NCBI RefSeq assembly: GCF_008641105.1
Contig: NZ_VTTI01000010.1
Location: 1-64,000, forward strand
Length of the DNA stretch: 64,000 nucleotides
Source: Halopseudomonas salina
GTDB lineage: Bacteria > Pseudomonadota > Gammaproteobacteria > Pseudomonadales > Pseudomonadaceae
Direction: 5' to 3'
Below, piece by piece: positions 1 through 8,722 of the stretch. The position numbers and the translations under genes were made by a program. Below the pieces are notes generated by a model. The model was not told the DNA's origin. It searched no databases and saw nothing but the letters and a program-made list of their open reading frames with translations. The first letter of the stretch is position 1. The number at the start of each line of letters is the position of its first letter.

Positions 1-10
1 CGAGTAATAC

Positions 11-65
11 GGCCAACATAGGTGTTACCTATGTGGCCGGTTTGTGGTGTTACCTATGTGACCGG
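11..65. repeat. Inverted and direct repeat at left edge
   Basis: ACATAGGT (16-23) and ACCTATGT (27-34) form an inverted repeat around a GTT spacer, extended on both sides by GGCC (11-14 and 35-38). The right half recurs about 26 bases later as GGTGTTACCTATGTG (46-60), followed by ACCGG. A palindrome plus a direct copy just upstream of a secretion-effector gene could be the end of a mobile element or a regulatory site. No transposase lies in the window, so its nature is unknown. Confidence 0.5.
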
Positions 66-254
66 CTCAACAACCTTCCCGGCCACAACCAACTGCGCCA
101 ATTCTTGCGCACTTTGCCAGCTCTATCCCGCACCTCCAACCAACGTCTGGCGAAACCTCCAACCGCTGCCCGTTTTGCCGACCACCTCACGTTTTTCATT
201 TTCTCGATCTGCAATAATGCTGCCGCTCCACAGCCCAAGCACAAGGAACAATGG

Positions 255-2372
255 ATGTTCGCCCCTGCCAACATGGCCGCTTTTACGCTGGAAATCTCAG
301 GCATCGCCCACGACTTCAAAGTGCTGTCATTCACCGGCACCGAAGCCATCAGCCAGCCCTACCGCTTCCAGCTGGAACTGGTTAGCGAACGCCCTGATCT
401 GAATATTGAAGCACTGCTGCAGCAGCCGGTTTTCTTCAGATTCGCCGGCGAGGGTAAAGGCATCCATGGCCTGATCCACCGCGTTGCCCAGGGCGACGCC
501 GGCAAGCGCCTGACCCGTTACCACATCGACCTGGTGCCACATTTGTATTACCTCGGCCACCGTACCAACCAGCGCATCTTTCAGCATCTCACCGTGCCGC
601 AGATCATCGCCCGGGTATTGAACGACCATGGCATCCAGGCAGATACATTCCGCTTCCAGCTCAACAGCGAATACCCCCAGCGGGTCTACTGCACCCAATA
701 CGACGAAACCGATCTGCATTTCATCCAGCGTCTGTGTGAAGAAGAAGGCATCCATTACCACTTTGAACACAGCACCGATAACCACCTGTTGGTGTTCGGT
801 GATGATCAGACCGGCTTTCCCAAGCTGGATCGCCCCACCGCTTACATACAAGACAGTGGCCTTGTTGCCGACGAGCCGGTGATCAAACGCTTCGCCATGC
901 GCTTCGAAACCCGCCCCACCAGAGTGACCCGCCGCGATTACGACTTTGAAAAGCCTCACCTGGTGATGGAAGCCGCACACAAAGCACAGCAGCCAGCCGA
1001 AAGCGAACAGCCACCCACCCCCCTGCCCGACCTGGAAGACTACGACTACCCCGGCCGCTTTACCGAACGCGCCCGCGGCAAACAGCTAGCCAAACGCAGC
1101 CTGGAACGCCACCGCAGCGACTACCGCCTCGCCGAGGGCAAAAGCGATGTCCCCACATTGGTCACCGGCCATTTCCTGACCCTGTCAGAGCATCCACGCA
1201 CCGAATGGAACGACCTGTGGCTAGTCCTCAGCATTCGGCACGAGGGCAAGCAGCCCCAGGTACTGGAAGAGTCCGTCACCAGTGATACCAAGGAGTCAGA
1301 CGGTTTTACTCAGGGCTACCGCAACCAATTCACCGCTGCCCCTTGGGATATTCATTACCGCCCGCAACTCGACCACCCCAAACCCAAAGTGCTCGGCACC
1401 CAGACCGCCGTGGTTACCGGCCCAGTAGGCGAAGAGATCCACTGCGACAGGTACGGTCGCATCAAGGTGCAATTCCACTGGGATCGCGAAGGCCAGGGCG
1501 ACGAGCGCACGAGCTGCTGGCTTAGAGTTTCGTCCAGCTGGGCAGGCAATCAATACGGCGGCATCGCCATCCCGAGAGTAGGGATGGAAGTACTGATCAC
1601 CTTCCTCGAAGGCGACCCGGACCAGCCACTGGTCACCGGCTGCCTCTACCACAAGACCCACCCAGTCCCGTATGAACTACCCGCCAACAAAACCCGCAGC
1701 GTGTTCAAGACCCTCAGTTCCCCGGGTGGTGGCGGCTACAACGAGCTGCGAATCGAAGACAGGAAAGATCAGGAGCAGATCTACATCCACGCCCAGCGCG
1801 ACTGGGATGAAAACATTGAGAACGACAAGAAGATCCGCGTCGGCAACGAACGCCACGATCGTGTGGAGGCCAACAGCTACACCGAGTTCATGGCCGAAGA
1901 GCACCACACCACCCACAGCGATCGCAAAACCGAGATCAAGGCCAACGATCATCTGACAGTCGGCACCAGCCAACACATCAAGCTCGGCACCGGCCAGTTC
2001 ATCCAGGCAGGTAACGAAATTCACTATTACGCCGGCGACAAGGTTGTGATTGATGCGGGTATGGAACTCACCGCCAAAGGTGGCGGCTCGTTTCTGAAGC
2101 TTGATCCCAGTGGGGTGACGCTGATCGGGCCGGCGGTCAAGATTAATGCGGGGGGAAGTGCCGGGCGGGGATCGGGCGTAAGCATTCAACTACCTACTAT
2201 ACCTGGCGCTGCCGATCGGGCTGTCGCAGGGCAATTGACGCTGAATGCACAGCCAAATGATCTGTCCCGGCTCAAGTCAGCGGCCAGAGATAACCTGCTC
2301 CTCTCCAGCCAGTGTCACCGCCAACCGGATGGCCACTGCCCATTGGAGGCTTGTCCATGTCTGAGCGCATGA
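255..2372 (+). CDS. vgrG: Type VI secretion tip protein VgrG
   Basis: This is the spike at the tip of the type VI secretion tube, which carries effectors out of the cell. The 705-residue product has the usual order: a gp27/gp44-like hub (about 10-350), an OB-fold gp5-like region with the family motif GPVGEEIHCDRYGRIKV (from about 388), and a C-terminal repeat region rich in HLTVGTS/QHIKLGTGQ-like strands that forms the triangular beta-helix. The start at 255 has AAGGA seven bases upstream; the frame is open back to 33, but that part does not look like VgrG. There is no extra C-terminal effector domain. The end overlaps the next start by 16 bases, so cargo loading and translation are probably coupled with the following chaperone. 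Confidence 0.95.
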   Translation: MFAPANMAAFTLEISGIAHDFKVLSFTGTEAISQPYRFQLELVSERPDLNIEALLQQPVFFRFAGEGKGIHGLIHRVAQGDAGKRLTRYHIDLVPHLYYLGHRTNQRIFQHLTVPQIIARVLNDHGIQADTFRFQLNSEYPQRVYCTQYDETDLHFIQRLCEEEGIHYHFEHSTDNHLLVFGDDQTGFPKLDRPTAYIQDSGLVADEPVIKRFAMRFETRPTRVTRRDYDFEKPHLVMEAAHKAQQPAESEQPPTPLPDLEDYDYPGRFTERARGKQLAKRSLERHRSDYRLAEGKSDVPTLVTGHFLTLSEHPRTEWNDLWLVLSIRHEGKQPQVLEESVTSDTKESDGFTQGYRNQFTAAPWDIHYRPQLDHPKPKVLGTQTAVVTGPVGEEIHCDRYGRIKVQFHWDREGQGDERTSCWLRVSSSWAGNQYGGIAIPRVGMEVLITFLEGDPDQPLVTGCLYHKTHPVPYELPANKTRSVFKTLSSPGGGGYNELRIEDRKDQEQIYIHAQRDWDENIENDKKIRVGNERHDRVEANSYTEFMAEEHHTTHSDRKTEIKANDHLTVGTSQHIKLGTGQFIQAGNEIHYYAGDKVVIDAGMELTAKGGGSFLKLDPSGVTLIGPAVKINAGGSAGRGSGVSIQLPTIPGAADRAVAGQLTLNAQPNDLSRLKSAARDNLLLSSQCHRQPDGHCPLEACPCLSA

Positions 2373-3199
2373 ATGTACGGCAGGCATCAGCTCCTGATTA
2401 TTCCGACGATTGCTACCTGTTGCTGGATGGTTTGAACATGGACGTACCATTCACCGCATATACCCATGATGACCACCCCACAATCGTACCGCTGTTTCGC
2501 GGCACCAGACATGCCAAGGTCATTGAAGCCAGTCCCTGGCTGGTCAAGCCCAGTGCGGGAGGGCAATTGCTGGCCAAGCCTGAAACCTGGCAAGACTATG
2601 GTCTAGTGCTGCGCTCGGCAGCCGGCAAGGACACCATTGCCGATCATCTGCGTAGCCTGATCAGCGTACTGCTACCTTCCCGGCAACTGGCCTATTGCCG
2701 TTTCTACGCCCCTACCTGGGCCGACAGACTGTTCAGCACCATGCGTCCTGAAGAATTCGAGTCATGGTCTGGCCCCATATCTCAATGGCTTCTTCACGAT
2801 GGCAGCGCGTGGAAAGCATACGTCAGTACGGCCAACGGCAAGCCTCGGGGTCTCAACGAGGAGGGTTGGTACCTACTTCGCGAGGAACAACTTTCTCAAT
2901 GGCAAACCGATGAACATGAACGATTTATCGACAAGGCCACGCATCACCTGGGCTGCAATCAGGGTCATGCGGGTTACTTGAACCAACGCGAGCACATCGC
3001 CGCCCTGATCAAAAAAGCCCATGACTATGGCTTCAGGCTTGAGCATCAGACGCTCCATTACCTCGAGTTGGCCTGGCGCTTTCCCCAGGAGCTAAGCAGT
3101 CCCTATTGGGCTGAGTACCTCGGCGATCAAACCCATACGGCCGATCAGCGCCTGGCATTCTCCGAACAACAGCTCTTTGGTCTGAACAAGGACGTCTAG
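2357..3199 (+). CDS. DUF4123 domain protein, type VI effector chaperone
   Basis: DUF4123 proteins (Tap/TEC adaptors) bind a specific effector and load it on the cognate VgrG without being secreted. The 280-residue product begins MSERMNVRQ, preceded by GGAGG at 2345-2349, and has the family's early YLLLDG motif (about residue 16), the HAKVIEASPWLVK-like segment and later SLISVLLPSRQLAYCRFYAPTW-like core. It lies between vgrG and the putative effector, the standard position for such an adaptor, and the three genes overlap or nearly touch. It therefore most likely serves the LysM protein that follows. Confidence 0.85.
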   Translation: MSERMNVRQASAPDYSDDCYLLLDGLNMDVPFTAYTHDDHPTIVPLFRGTRHAKVIEASPWLVKPSAGGQLLAKPETWQDYGLVLRSAAGKDTIADHLRSLISVLLPSRQLAYCRFYAPTWADRLFSTMRPEEFESWSGPISQWLLHDGSAWKAYVSTANGKPRGLNEEGWYLLREEQLSQWQTDEHERFIDKATHHLGCNQGHAGYLNQREHIAALIKKAHDYGFRLEHQTLHYLELAWRFPQELSSPYWAEYLGDQTHTADQRLAFSEQQLFGLNKDV

Positions 3200-3201
3200 C
3201 C

Positions 3202-5253
3202 ATGGAATATATCGTCAAATCCGGGGACAACCTCAGTCTGATCGCGCGGGCCAACGGCACCACTATCGCCACACTGATGCGCTTGAACCCCGAGATAGAA
3301 GATGCCAACAGTATCTATCCGCAACAGCGCCTCCGACTGCCTGACACAGACGACGCCCGGCAAACCCGTGAGGTTGGGCAGATCACCGATTGCAGTGAGT
3401 GCGCAGACGACTATGTGGACCTGCTGCACCAGGCAGATGAAGCCGTTTTCATCCCCTTGACCGCAGAGCACCAACGGGAAATTCAGCAAGAGGAGGCCGT
3501 TCTGGAGCAGCTTATCCAGCAGTTTCACTCTGAAATGGAAGGCACTGAGGAAAGCATCGCCGGTTTCAAGGACAGCTTTATCGAGCGCCTCCAGCAAGAG
3601 CGGGTAATCGACAGCGCCAAGCCAACCGAGCCCATGCAGCTCACCGAAATAAGGCGACTGATGGGCAATCGGCACTATGCCTATGTACGGAAGGATTCAG
3701 GTTGGCGGCGCCACCGCAGCTACAGCATCGAGTCTCAGGACAGAGCGAGCACCAAAGGCTGGTATGACCCTGCCAGCGGAAGAGTAGACGGTCAGAAGCT
3801 GATCGACTCAATAGCCAAGGATATGCGCAGCCCTACGCTAAAAGCCAAGCTGACCCTTCACAGTAGTTTTACCGACTGGTGTCTGCTCGAATGGCAAAGT
3901 GATCCAACGCGCTGGACACCTGTCGACGGCATGCCGCCCATCGTCATCGGCACCCAAGCACAGGCCATGCGCTATGCCATGGGCGCCAGCCTGAACGCCG
4001 GCTTCGACGCAAAGAAGATGAATGCCCACGTCGCAGCCAAGGCCAGCGTCAGCGCCAACCTCATAGAAGCGAAAGCTCATGCTGAAAGCTCCTGGCCAGC
4101 CGAGGAGGACAGTGAGTGGATAATTCGCTATAGAGATGAATTCAACAGTTTGCAGGAAGCATCATTGGGTAAGTTTCGCGCTCTGATCAAGGCCGAACTA
4201 ACCGGCTTTGCCGGCGCCAGCGCCCTGCTTAGCGCCAACGTGCATGTCGACATGAAAAATGGCCTCCCGCAGTTGCGCGGCACCGGGGGCTCAAGCAGCA
4301 GCCAAAGCAACGACGGTCCTGCATCCGCAGAAGCCAGCGCCTTCGCCGGCGTCCGCGCCGACGGCAAGCTGGAAGGCAGCGTGGAATGGCAGGACACGCT
4401 TGCTGAGCCAGCCGCATGGACAGCTTTGTGCACCCTCGGAGTGGGAGCTGGCGCTGCTCTTGGCCTGGGTGGTGAAGCCAAGTTGAAACTCAAGTGGAGC
4501 GCCCGGACGCACAAATTCTACTTTAACGTGCAGGCCGGTCTGGTAGCAGGCGCTGGCGCCTCTGGAGAATTAGGTGCCGAAGTAGATGCGGGTACATTCC
4601 TGGCTATGGTCAAGTGCGTCTACAACAGCCTACTCACCGTGGATTTTCATAAGGTTGAGGATATTGATTCTGATGCGTTTGGTCAGTTGATCAACTTTGC
4701 TTTTCTTGGAATCCTTGCTGGCGCAACTCATGCTGCCGTAACGGTGCGCTTGGGTACAAGAATTGCCGAACGAATCGGCGACGATATCAATAGAATCAGA
4801 TCTGATCACAGAAGCGCCCTTGAAAGAGAACAGTTGGCCATAACAACGGCCAACAACGTCATTTCCGACCTCGCCAGGGGGGGTGAAAGCTGGGTCAGGT
4901 ACGCACCTCCTGAAGTAAAGGGTCGTCTTCTGGACATTTTCTGTTTCGACTACGGCCCGAGCTTTTGGGACACTTATACGATGGGTTATAACCGCCGTGA
5001 AAGAGCCGTTTTATCTCTCCTTGAAGTTAGCCAGAGCTGGCGTGACTACGAGGAAACCGTCACCCGCATCAATCCGGCAGGCACAAAGGGCAGCTTCGCC
5101 CACAACCGCACTCGCTTACGCAATCTAATGCGCCTGTTTCCCAGCCTGCAGATAGACCGTATCGAGAGCGAACTACGGGGAAAGCGGGCGGTCCCCAACC
5201 AACCAGTGCAACTAGCCAAACATGTCCAACTGACGGGAACCTACTATGCGTAA
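3202..5253 (+). CDS. LysM-headed probable type VI effector
   Basis: The 683-residue product starts with a clear LysM module (residues 2-48; YIVKSGDNLSLIARANGTT), as found on several VgrG-linked cargo proteins. A charged, helical stretch follows (60-220). Next come Ala/Gly-rich segments (about 250-470), including GVGAGAALGLGG and GLVAGAGASGELGAEV, and a hydrophobic helix near 498-510 (FAFLGILAGATHAAV). The C-terminal third is charged and helical. No peptidase, lipase or nuclease motif was recognised. The Gly/Ala-rich amphipathic core could suit a membrane-perturbing toxin, but this is inference. Its position after vgrG and the DUF4123 adaptor, and before a lipoprotein that overlaps its stop codon, is the main support for an effector role. 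Confidence 0.7.
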   Translation: MEYIVKSGDNLSLIARANGTTIATLMRLNPEIEDANSIYPQQRLRLPDTDDARQTREVGQITDCSECADDYVDLLHQADEAVFIPLTAEHQREIQQEEAVLEQLIQQFHSEMEGTEESIAGFKDSFIERLQQERVIDSAKPTEPMQLTEIRRLMGNRHYAYVRKDSGWRRHRSYSIESQDRASTKGWYDPASGRVDGQKLIDSIAKDMRSPTLKAKLTLHSSFTDWCLLEWQSDPTRWTPVDGMPPIVIGTQAQAMRYAMGASLNAGFDAKKMNAHVAAKASVSANLIEAKAHAESSWPAEEDSEWIIRYRDEFNSLQEASLGKFRALIKAELTGFAGASALLSANVHVDMKNGLPQLRGTGGSSSSQSNDGPASAEASAFAGVRADGKLEGSVEWQDTLAEPAAWTALCTLGVGAGAALGLGGEAKLKLKWSARTHKFYFNVQAGLVAGAGASGELGAEVDAGTFLAMVKCVYNSLLTVDFHKVEDIDSDAFGQLINFAFLGILAGATHAAVTVRLGTRIAERIGDDINRIRSDHRSALEREQLAITTANNVISDLARGGESWVRYAPPEVKGRLLDIFCFDYGPSFWDTYTMGYNRRERAVLSLLEVSQSWRDYEETVTRINPAGTKGSFAHNRTRLRNLMRLFPSLQIDRIESELRGKRAVPNQPVQLAKHVQLTGTYYA

Positions 5254-6178
5254 CCTATCTCTCGTAACGATATTGATTAGCTGCAGCACACTTCTCAATG
5301 GTTGTCAGAACAGTCAGCCTCCTAACGCAACTTATGATCTGCCTAAGCTCGTCACCCTGCTAACCGAAAGAACCCGAGACAACCTGGCCTTCATCGAAGG
5401 CGGCACTTTTATCATGGGCGACTTCGGCGCCGTCGGAGAAGATGGCGTATGGCGACCCTATTTCCCGCCAACAATTGAAGAAGACCAGCCTCATAAAGTA
5501 ACTCTGTCCAGCTATTCATTGAGTAAATACAAGACCACATGGCATGATTTTGATACCTATCTGCTAGCGAATGACCTGCCATTGATCGAGCGGGGCCTGT
5601 CCAAGACGTGGGAAAGAAATCCTTTTGAGCAAGATCCGGCTAGCCGCCTATTTGTCGAAAAGCCTGCTCGAGTCACTTGGCAGGACGCCAAGAACTATTG
5701 TCAGTGGCTAGGCAGCCTGACCGACCTGCCACTGGATTTACCCACCTCGGCCCAATGGGAGTTTGTTGGACGCAACCGAGGCAGTAAGAATTGGATCTAC
5801 TCTACCCATGACGGACAACCACTAAGCGCTCATCCCGAGCTATCCGAGCGAGTCCACGACACCGGAGAGTACGTCCCAGTGGGAAGCCGGTTGCCCCCCA
5901 ATCCGTTAGGCATTTACGATATGGCCGACAACGGTATGGAATGGGTCAACGACTGGTTCTCGGAAACATGGTATCGGGAAAATCCGGAGATAACTGATCC
6001 AAAAGGGCCCGACGAGGGCGCCGAAAGGATTGTCCGTAACATGGATTTCAGCTTTTCACGTATTGGCATGCCAGAGTCGCTCCCCAGTGCACTCAATGAA
6101 GAATGGGACAGCATTTCGGAGTACACCTTCCGCTGCGCCCTTCAGAGCCCCATCCCTCTCACTGACAGCGATCAATAG
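5246..6178 (+). CDS. SUMF1/FGE-fold lipoprotein, candidate immunity protein
   Basis: The 310-residue product has a lipoprotein signal peptide with lipobox LLNGC (Cys20); Gln follows the Cys, so outer-membrane sorting is expected. The rest is a formylglycine-generating-enzyme-like (SUMF1) fold: FIEGGTFIMG near residue 50, LPTSAQWEFVGRNRG near 168, a DNGMEW variant of the usual GNVWEW motif near 230 and a terminal FRCAL. Its start lies inside the last codons of the LysM gene (eight-base overlap), which implies tight co-expression. Inferred role: periplasmic neutralisation of the effector. A catalytic or structural periplasmic role cannot be excluded. Confidence 0.7.
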   Translation: MRNLSLVTILISCSTLLNGCQNSQPPNATYDLPKLVTLLTERTRDNLAFIEGGTFIMGDFGAVGEDGVWRPYFPPTIEEDQPHKVTLSSYSLSKYKTTWHDFDTYLLANDLPLIERGLSKTWERNPFEQDPASRLFVEKPARVTWQDAKNYCQWLGSLTDLPLDLPTSAQWEFVGRNRGSKNWIYSTHDGQPLSAHPELSERVHDTGEYVPVGSRLPPNPLGIYDMADNGMEWVNDWFSETWYRENPEITDPKGPDEGAERIVRNMDFSFSRIGMPESLPSALNEEWDSISEYTFRCALQSPIPLTDSDQ

Positions 6179-6229
6179 GCAATCTAGTTTTTATCAAAAG
6201 CGAATTACCGTTACCCAGGAGTATGAACA

Positions 6230-6423
6230 AGTGAAATCATGGATGAACCATATCTTCGCACTCGCATTGTCGCCCATGAGCTTTTCTCTCGCAGAGCTCT
6301 ACTGGCAGTGTGACCTTCCCTGAAGCGGGTACAAAGCTGAGGGCTGCCTTTCTGGGCGCGATTCTTGCGCTGCTCATTGCCGTGTCGTGGTTAATACTTG
6401 CCGGCTTTTCGTGGAGCTCTTAG
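6230..6423 (+). pseudogene. Possible remnant of a small membrane protein
   Basis: The 391-base gap after the lipoprotein gene has no complete gene. A GTG at 6230, ten bases after GGAG, opens a 30-codon hydrophobic frame (starting MKSWMNHIFALALSPM). It overlaps another frame that runs to the stop at 6421-6423 and encodes a good membrane helix (FLGAILALLIAVSWLILAGF). A single frameshift near 6280 would join them into a protein of about 60 residues. This may be a decayed part of the effector module or chance. After it, AGCCCA/TGGGCT (6422-6427 and 6435-6440) can form a weak hairpin. Confidence 0.25.
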
Positions 6424-6569
6424 CCCAGATCACTTGGGCTTGGCTCGTCCTTACCCACGCACGCAGGATCCCGGGCAACGACCAAATACGCTCTGACTGA
6501 TACCCAGGGATCGATGACTCTGCCCCCCATTGATCTCCATTGATTCGAAATCTGGCCCAACCAACACCA

Positions 6570-7901
6570 TTAACGCATATCAAAAAACTCCCGGTGCATG
6601 CGCCTGGCCGGTACGCCCCATTTGCGAAACTGACCGAACACCGCACTGGCGAACTTCACCGGGCCGCAGAACCACAGGCTGGCCTGCTGCCAATCGGGCA
6701 CAGCATCACGGATATCCTGCGCTGTCAGCCTGCCCTCTGCTTTGCTACGCCGAATGATCAGATTGACACCTGCAGCCTCGGCATCGGCGCGCAGCTTATC
6801 GAGCGCCTCTTCGTTGACATCCTCTGTGGTATGGAACAGGTATACGGTGCGGTGATCCGGATGCCTGGCCAGGTAATTCATGCGGGCAATAAAGGGAGTA
6901 ATACCAATCCCGCCGCCCACCCATATCTGGGTAAGGCTGTCATCTTCAAAGTTGAAAGCACCATAAGGTCCTTCCACCGTTACCGGCATACCCTGGCACA
7001 CCTTCGCGCTGGCCAGCCGGGTGTGATCACCCAGCTCCTTCACAACAAACTTCAGGAAACGGGTCTGCGGATCCCAGTCTGAGGCAATGGTATAGGGGTG
7101 CGGACCGTCCCGGGGGTCGGAAGTAACAAAGGCAAACTGACCCGGCTGGTGACCCTGCCAGCCATCCTCCACCCTGACCAGGCATTCGAACACCCGCAGA
7201 CCGGGATAATGGTGCACCGAGACCACTTCGCCCGACACCTGTCGCGCCCTCGACGGCCAGCCTAACAGCAGCAACACTGCCGCTACGCTACCCGCCACCA
7301 CAACAAGGAACGTCAGCCATCCGATAGGGTCGGCCCAATAATCGAAATTCATCAGAATAAAGCTATGCCAGGCCAGAGGCAGGAACGCCACCGCCAGCAG
7401 CTTGTGGGTCTTGCGAAACAGGTGGTACGGAAAAGCCTTTACCAGAGCCAGCACAATCAATAGCGCGACAATATAGAACGCCCACTCCCCCAAGGTTTCT
7501 GCCAGCCCGCGCTGGCTGCGTAACCAGGTTTCGATGCCGGCGAGCTCTTGTCCGGCGCCTCTGCGGGCCGGCTTTTCCAGCCAGCCCCAGCCCACCATCC
7601 ACTTGCTACCCTGCGCCCACCACCAGTGCAAAGTAGCCAATACCAGGGCGCCAATGCCCAGCCATTTATGCACGCGGTAAACCTTGTCAAGGCCACCGAG
7701 CCAACGTTCCAGCAATCGCAACCGTAATGCCAGCACCAGGGCCGCAGACATCATGAACACCGCCAGGATTCCGGAGTACTGCACGAATACCTTGCGAAAC
7801 GGAAAGTACGCAAACGGGCTGACCCACAGGGTGTCCGACATAAACCAGATGCCCGTGACCAGTGCAATCAAACCCCAGAAAAAAACCGATATACGCGCCA
7901 T
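6570..7901 (-). CDS. Ferric-reductase-like transmembrane flavoprotein
   Basis: The 443-residue protein has about six membrane helices (to about residue 220) with paired histidines in RVHKWLGIGALVLATLH and KTHKLLAVAFLPLAWH, the usual haem ligands of the ferric reductase/NOX-like family. A cytoplasmic ferredoxin-reductase module follows, with the FAD motif HPYTIAS (about 270) and the NAD(P)H motif GGGIGITPF (about 330). It should pass electrons from NAD(P)H through FAD and haem across the membrane; the acceptor (ferric iron, oxygen or another protein) cannot be told from sequence. AAGG lies six bases before the ATG. A good Anr/FNR-type box sits 62-75 bases upstream of the start. Confidence 0.85.
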   Translation of the reverse strand: MARISVFFWGLIALVTGIWFMSDTLWVSPFAYFPFRKVFVQYSGILAVFMMSAALVLALRLRLLERWLGGLDKVYRVHKWLGIGALVLATLHWWWAQGSKWMVGWGWLEKPARRGAGQELAGIETWLRSQRGLAETLGEWAFYIVALLIVLALVKAFPYHLFRKTHKLLAVAFLPLAWHSFILMNFDYWADPIGWLTFLVVVAGSVAAVLLLLGWPSRARQVSGEVVSVHHYPGLRVFECLVRVEDGWQGHQPGQFAFVTSDPRDGPHPYTIASDWDPQTRFLKFVVKELGDHTRLASAKVCQGMPVTVEGPYGAFNFEDDSLTQIWVGGGIGITPFIARMNYLARHPDHRTVYLFHTTEDVNEEALDKLRADAEAAGVNLIIRRSKAEGRLTAQDIRDAVPDWQQASLWFCGPVKFASAVFGQFRKWGVPARRMHREFFDMR

Positions 7902-7962
7902 GGGAAACCTTGTGAGCGACCTGTGTCCGGTAAGACGCTACTCGCACCAAACCCACTTGCGT

Positions 7963-7976
7963 TTGATCCTTGTCAA
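7963..7976 (-). promoter_or_regulatory. Anr/FNR-like box upstream of ferric reductase gene
   Basis: TTGATCCTTGTCAA matches the FNR/Anr consensus TTGAT-N4-ATCAA at 9 of 10 positions. It lies about 65 bases upstream of the start of the minus-strand oxidoreductase gene, where an activator site centred near -41 would put the transcript start near 7928. This suggests low-oxygen control of that gene. The call rests on sequence match and position only. Confidence 0.45.
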
Positions 7977-8107
7977 ACAGAACCCGACTTTAAACAGAAT
8001 TTACATAGCGCCCGCCAGCCGAGGTCTGTATCAACGGGGTCTAACTGATTGAACACGGTTGGGCATGGCTATCCGCCTTGCCCTGTCCCTGATCTTCAGC
8101 GCTAGAC

Positions 8108-8536
8108 CTAACCAGCCAACCCGGACAACCGCAGCAACCACCACGCGACAATCAACAACTGCACTAGAAAACCGGCAAAACGCAACCAGACAAAAATCTG
8201 AGCCGTACTGATCAGATGCATAACCGATTGAAAAATCCGCGCAGCTAAAAGCAACAGCGCAAGGCCATCCGTTACAGCGCTATTACCTGTAGCCAACGCA
8301 TAGAGTAGTACCGCAAAAAGCAACGGCAGATTCTCGACACAATTGGCATGCGCGCGAACCAGGCGACGACCAAAGCCCTCCGGCGTATTACTGCCGTCTG
8401 GAGCAAATGCGTTGACTTTCATCTTGCCCGACAACACCAAGAGCCCGCGTTGATTGACCATCACAAACAACAAAATCAGCATCCAGGCCGCAAGGCCCAG
8501 TAAAGCAACGGCAGACGGGGATAAGGAAGACGACAT
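8108..8536 (-). CDS. MAPEG family membrane protein
   Basis: A 142-residue protein with four hydrophobic helices and the bacterial MAPEG pattern: an RAHANCVENLPLLFAV segment (about 60-75) followed by AARIFQSVMHL (about 98-108). MAPEG proteins are small integral membrane proteins related to glutathione transferases and eicosanoid enzymes; the bacterial members mostly lack a known substrate. The start has GAGG seven bases upstream. It is transcribed alone, away from the UDP-sugar dehydrogenase gene. Confidence 0.85.
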   Translation of the reverse strand: MSSSLSPSAVALLGLAAWMLILLFVMVNQRGLLVLSGKMKVNAFAPDGSNTPEGFGRRLVRAHANCVENLPLLFAVLLYALATGNSAVTDGLALLLLAARIFQSVMHLISTAQIFVWLRFAGFLVQLLIVAWWLLRLSGLAG

Positions 8537-8572
8537 AGCAGATACCTCATTATTTTTATTGGGAAATCGAGG

Positions 8573-8595
8573 ATAGAGTAATAGCTCTATTTTTC
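8573..8595 (+). other. Hairpin with T-run in the wbpA upstream region
   Basis: ATAGAG (8573-8578) and CTCTAT (8585-8590) pair around TAATAG and are followed by a run of T. No plus-strand gene ends before it, so if transcribed it would be in a wbpA leader, either as an attenuator or simply an AT-rich palindromic operator. The stem is short and the functional call is weak. The rest of 8537-8722 shows no clear feature. Confidence 0.2.
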
Positions 8596-8722
8596 CAAGC
8601 GCAGGCCTTCAAGAGCATCCACACAGCGCTCGACCAAAAGGACCAGAAGAAACCTTGCTCCTGTTCAGCCTCTTTGCAATGATCACTTACCAGCATCATC
8701 GTCACGGTCAAGGAACCAACCC

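Noticed and set aside
33..254. 74-codon upstream extension of vgrG
   Set aside because: No likeness to VgrG, covers the palindromic repeats, and ATG 255 has AAGGA at good spacing.
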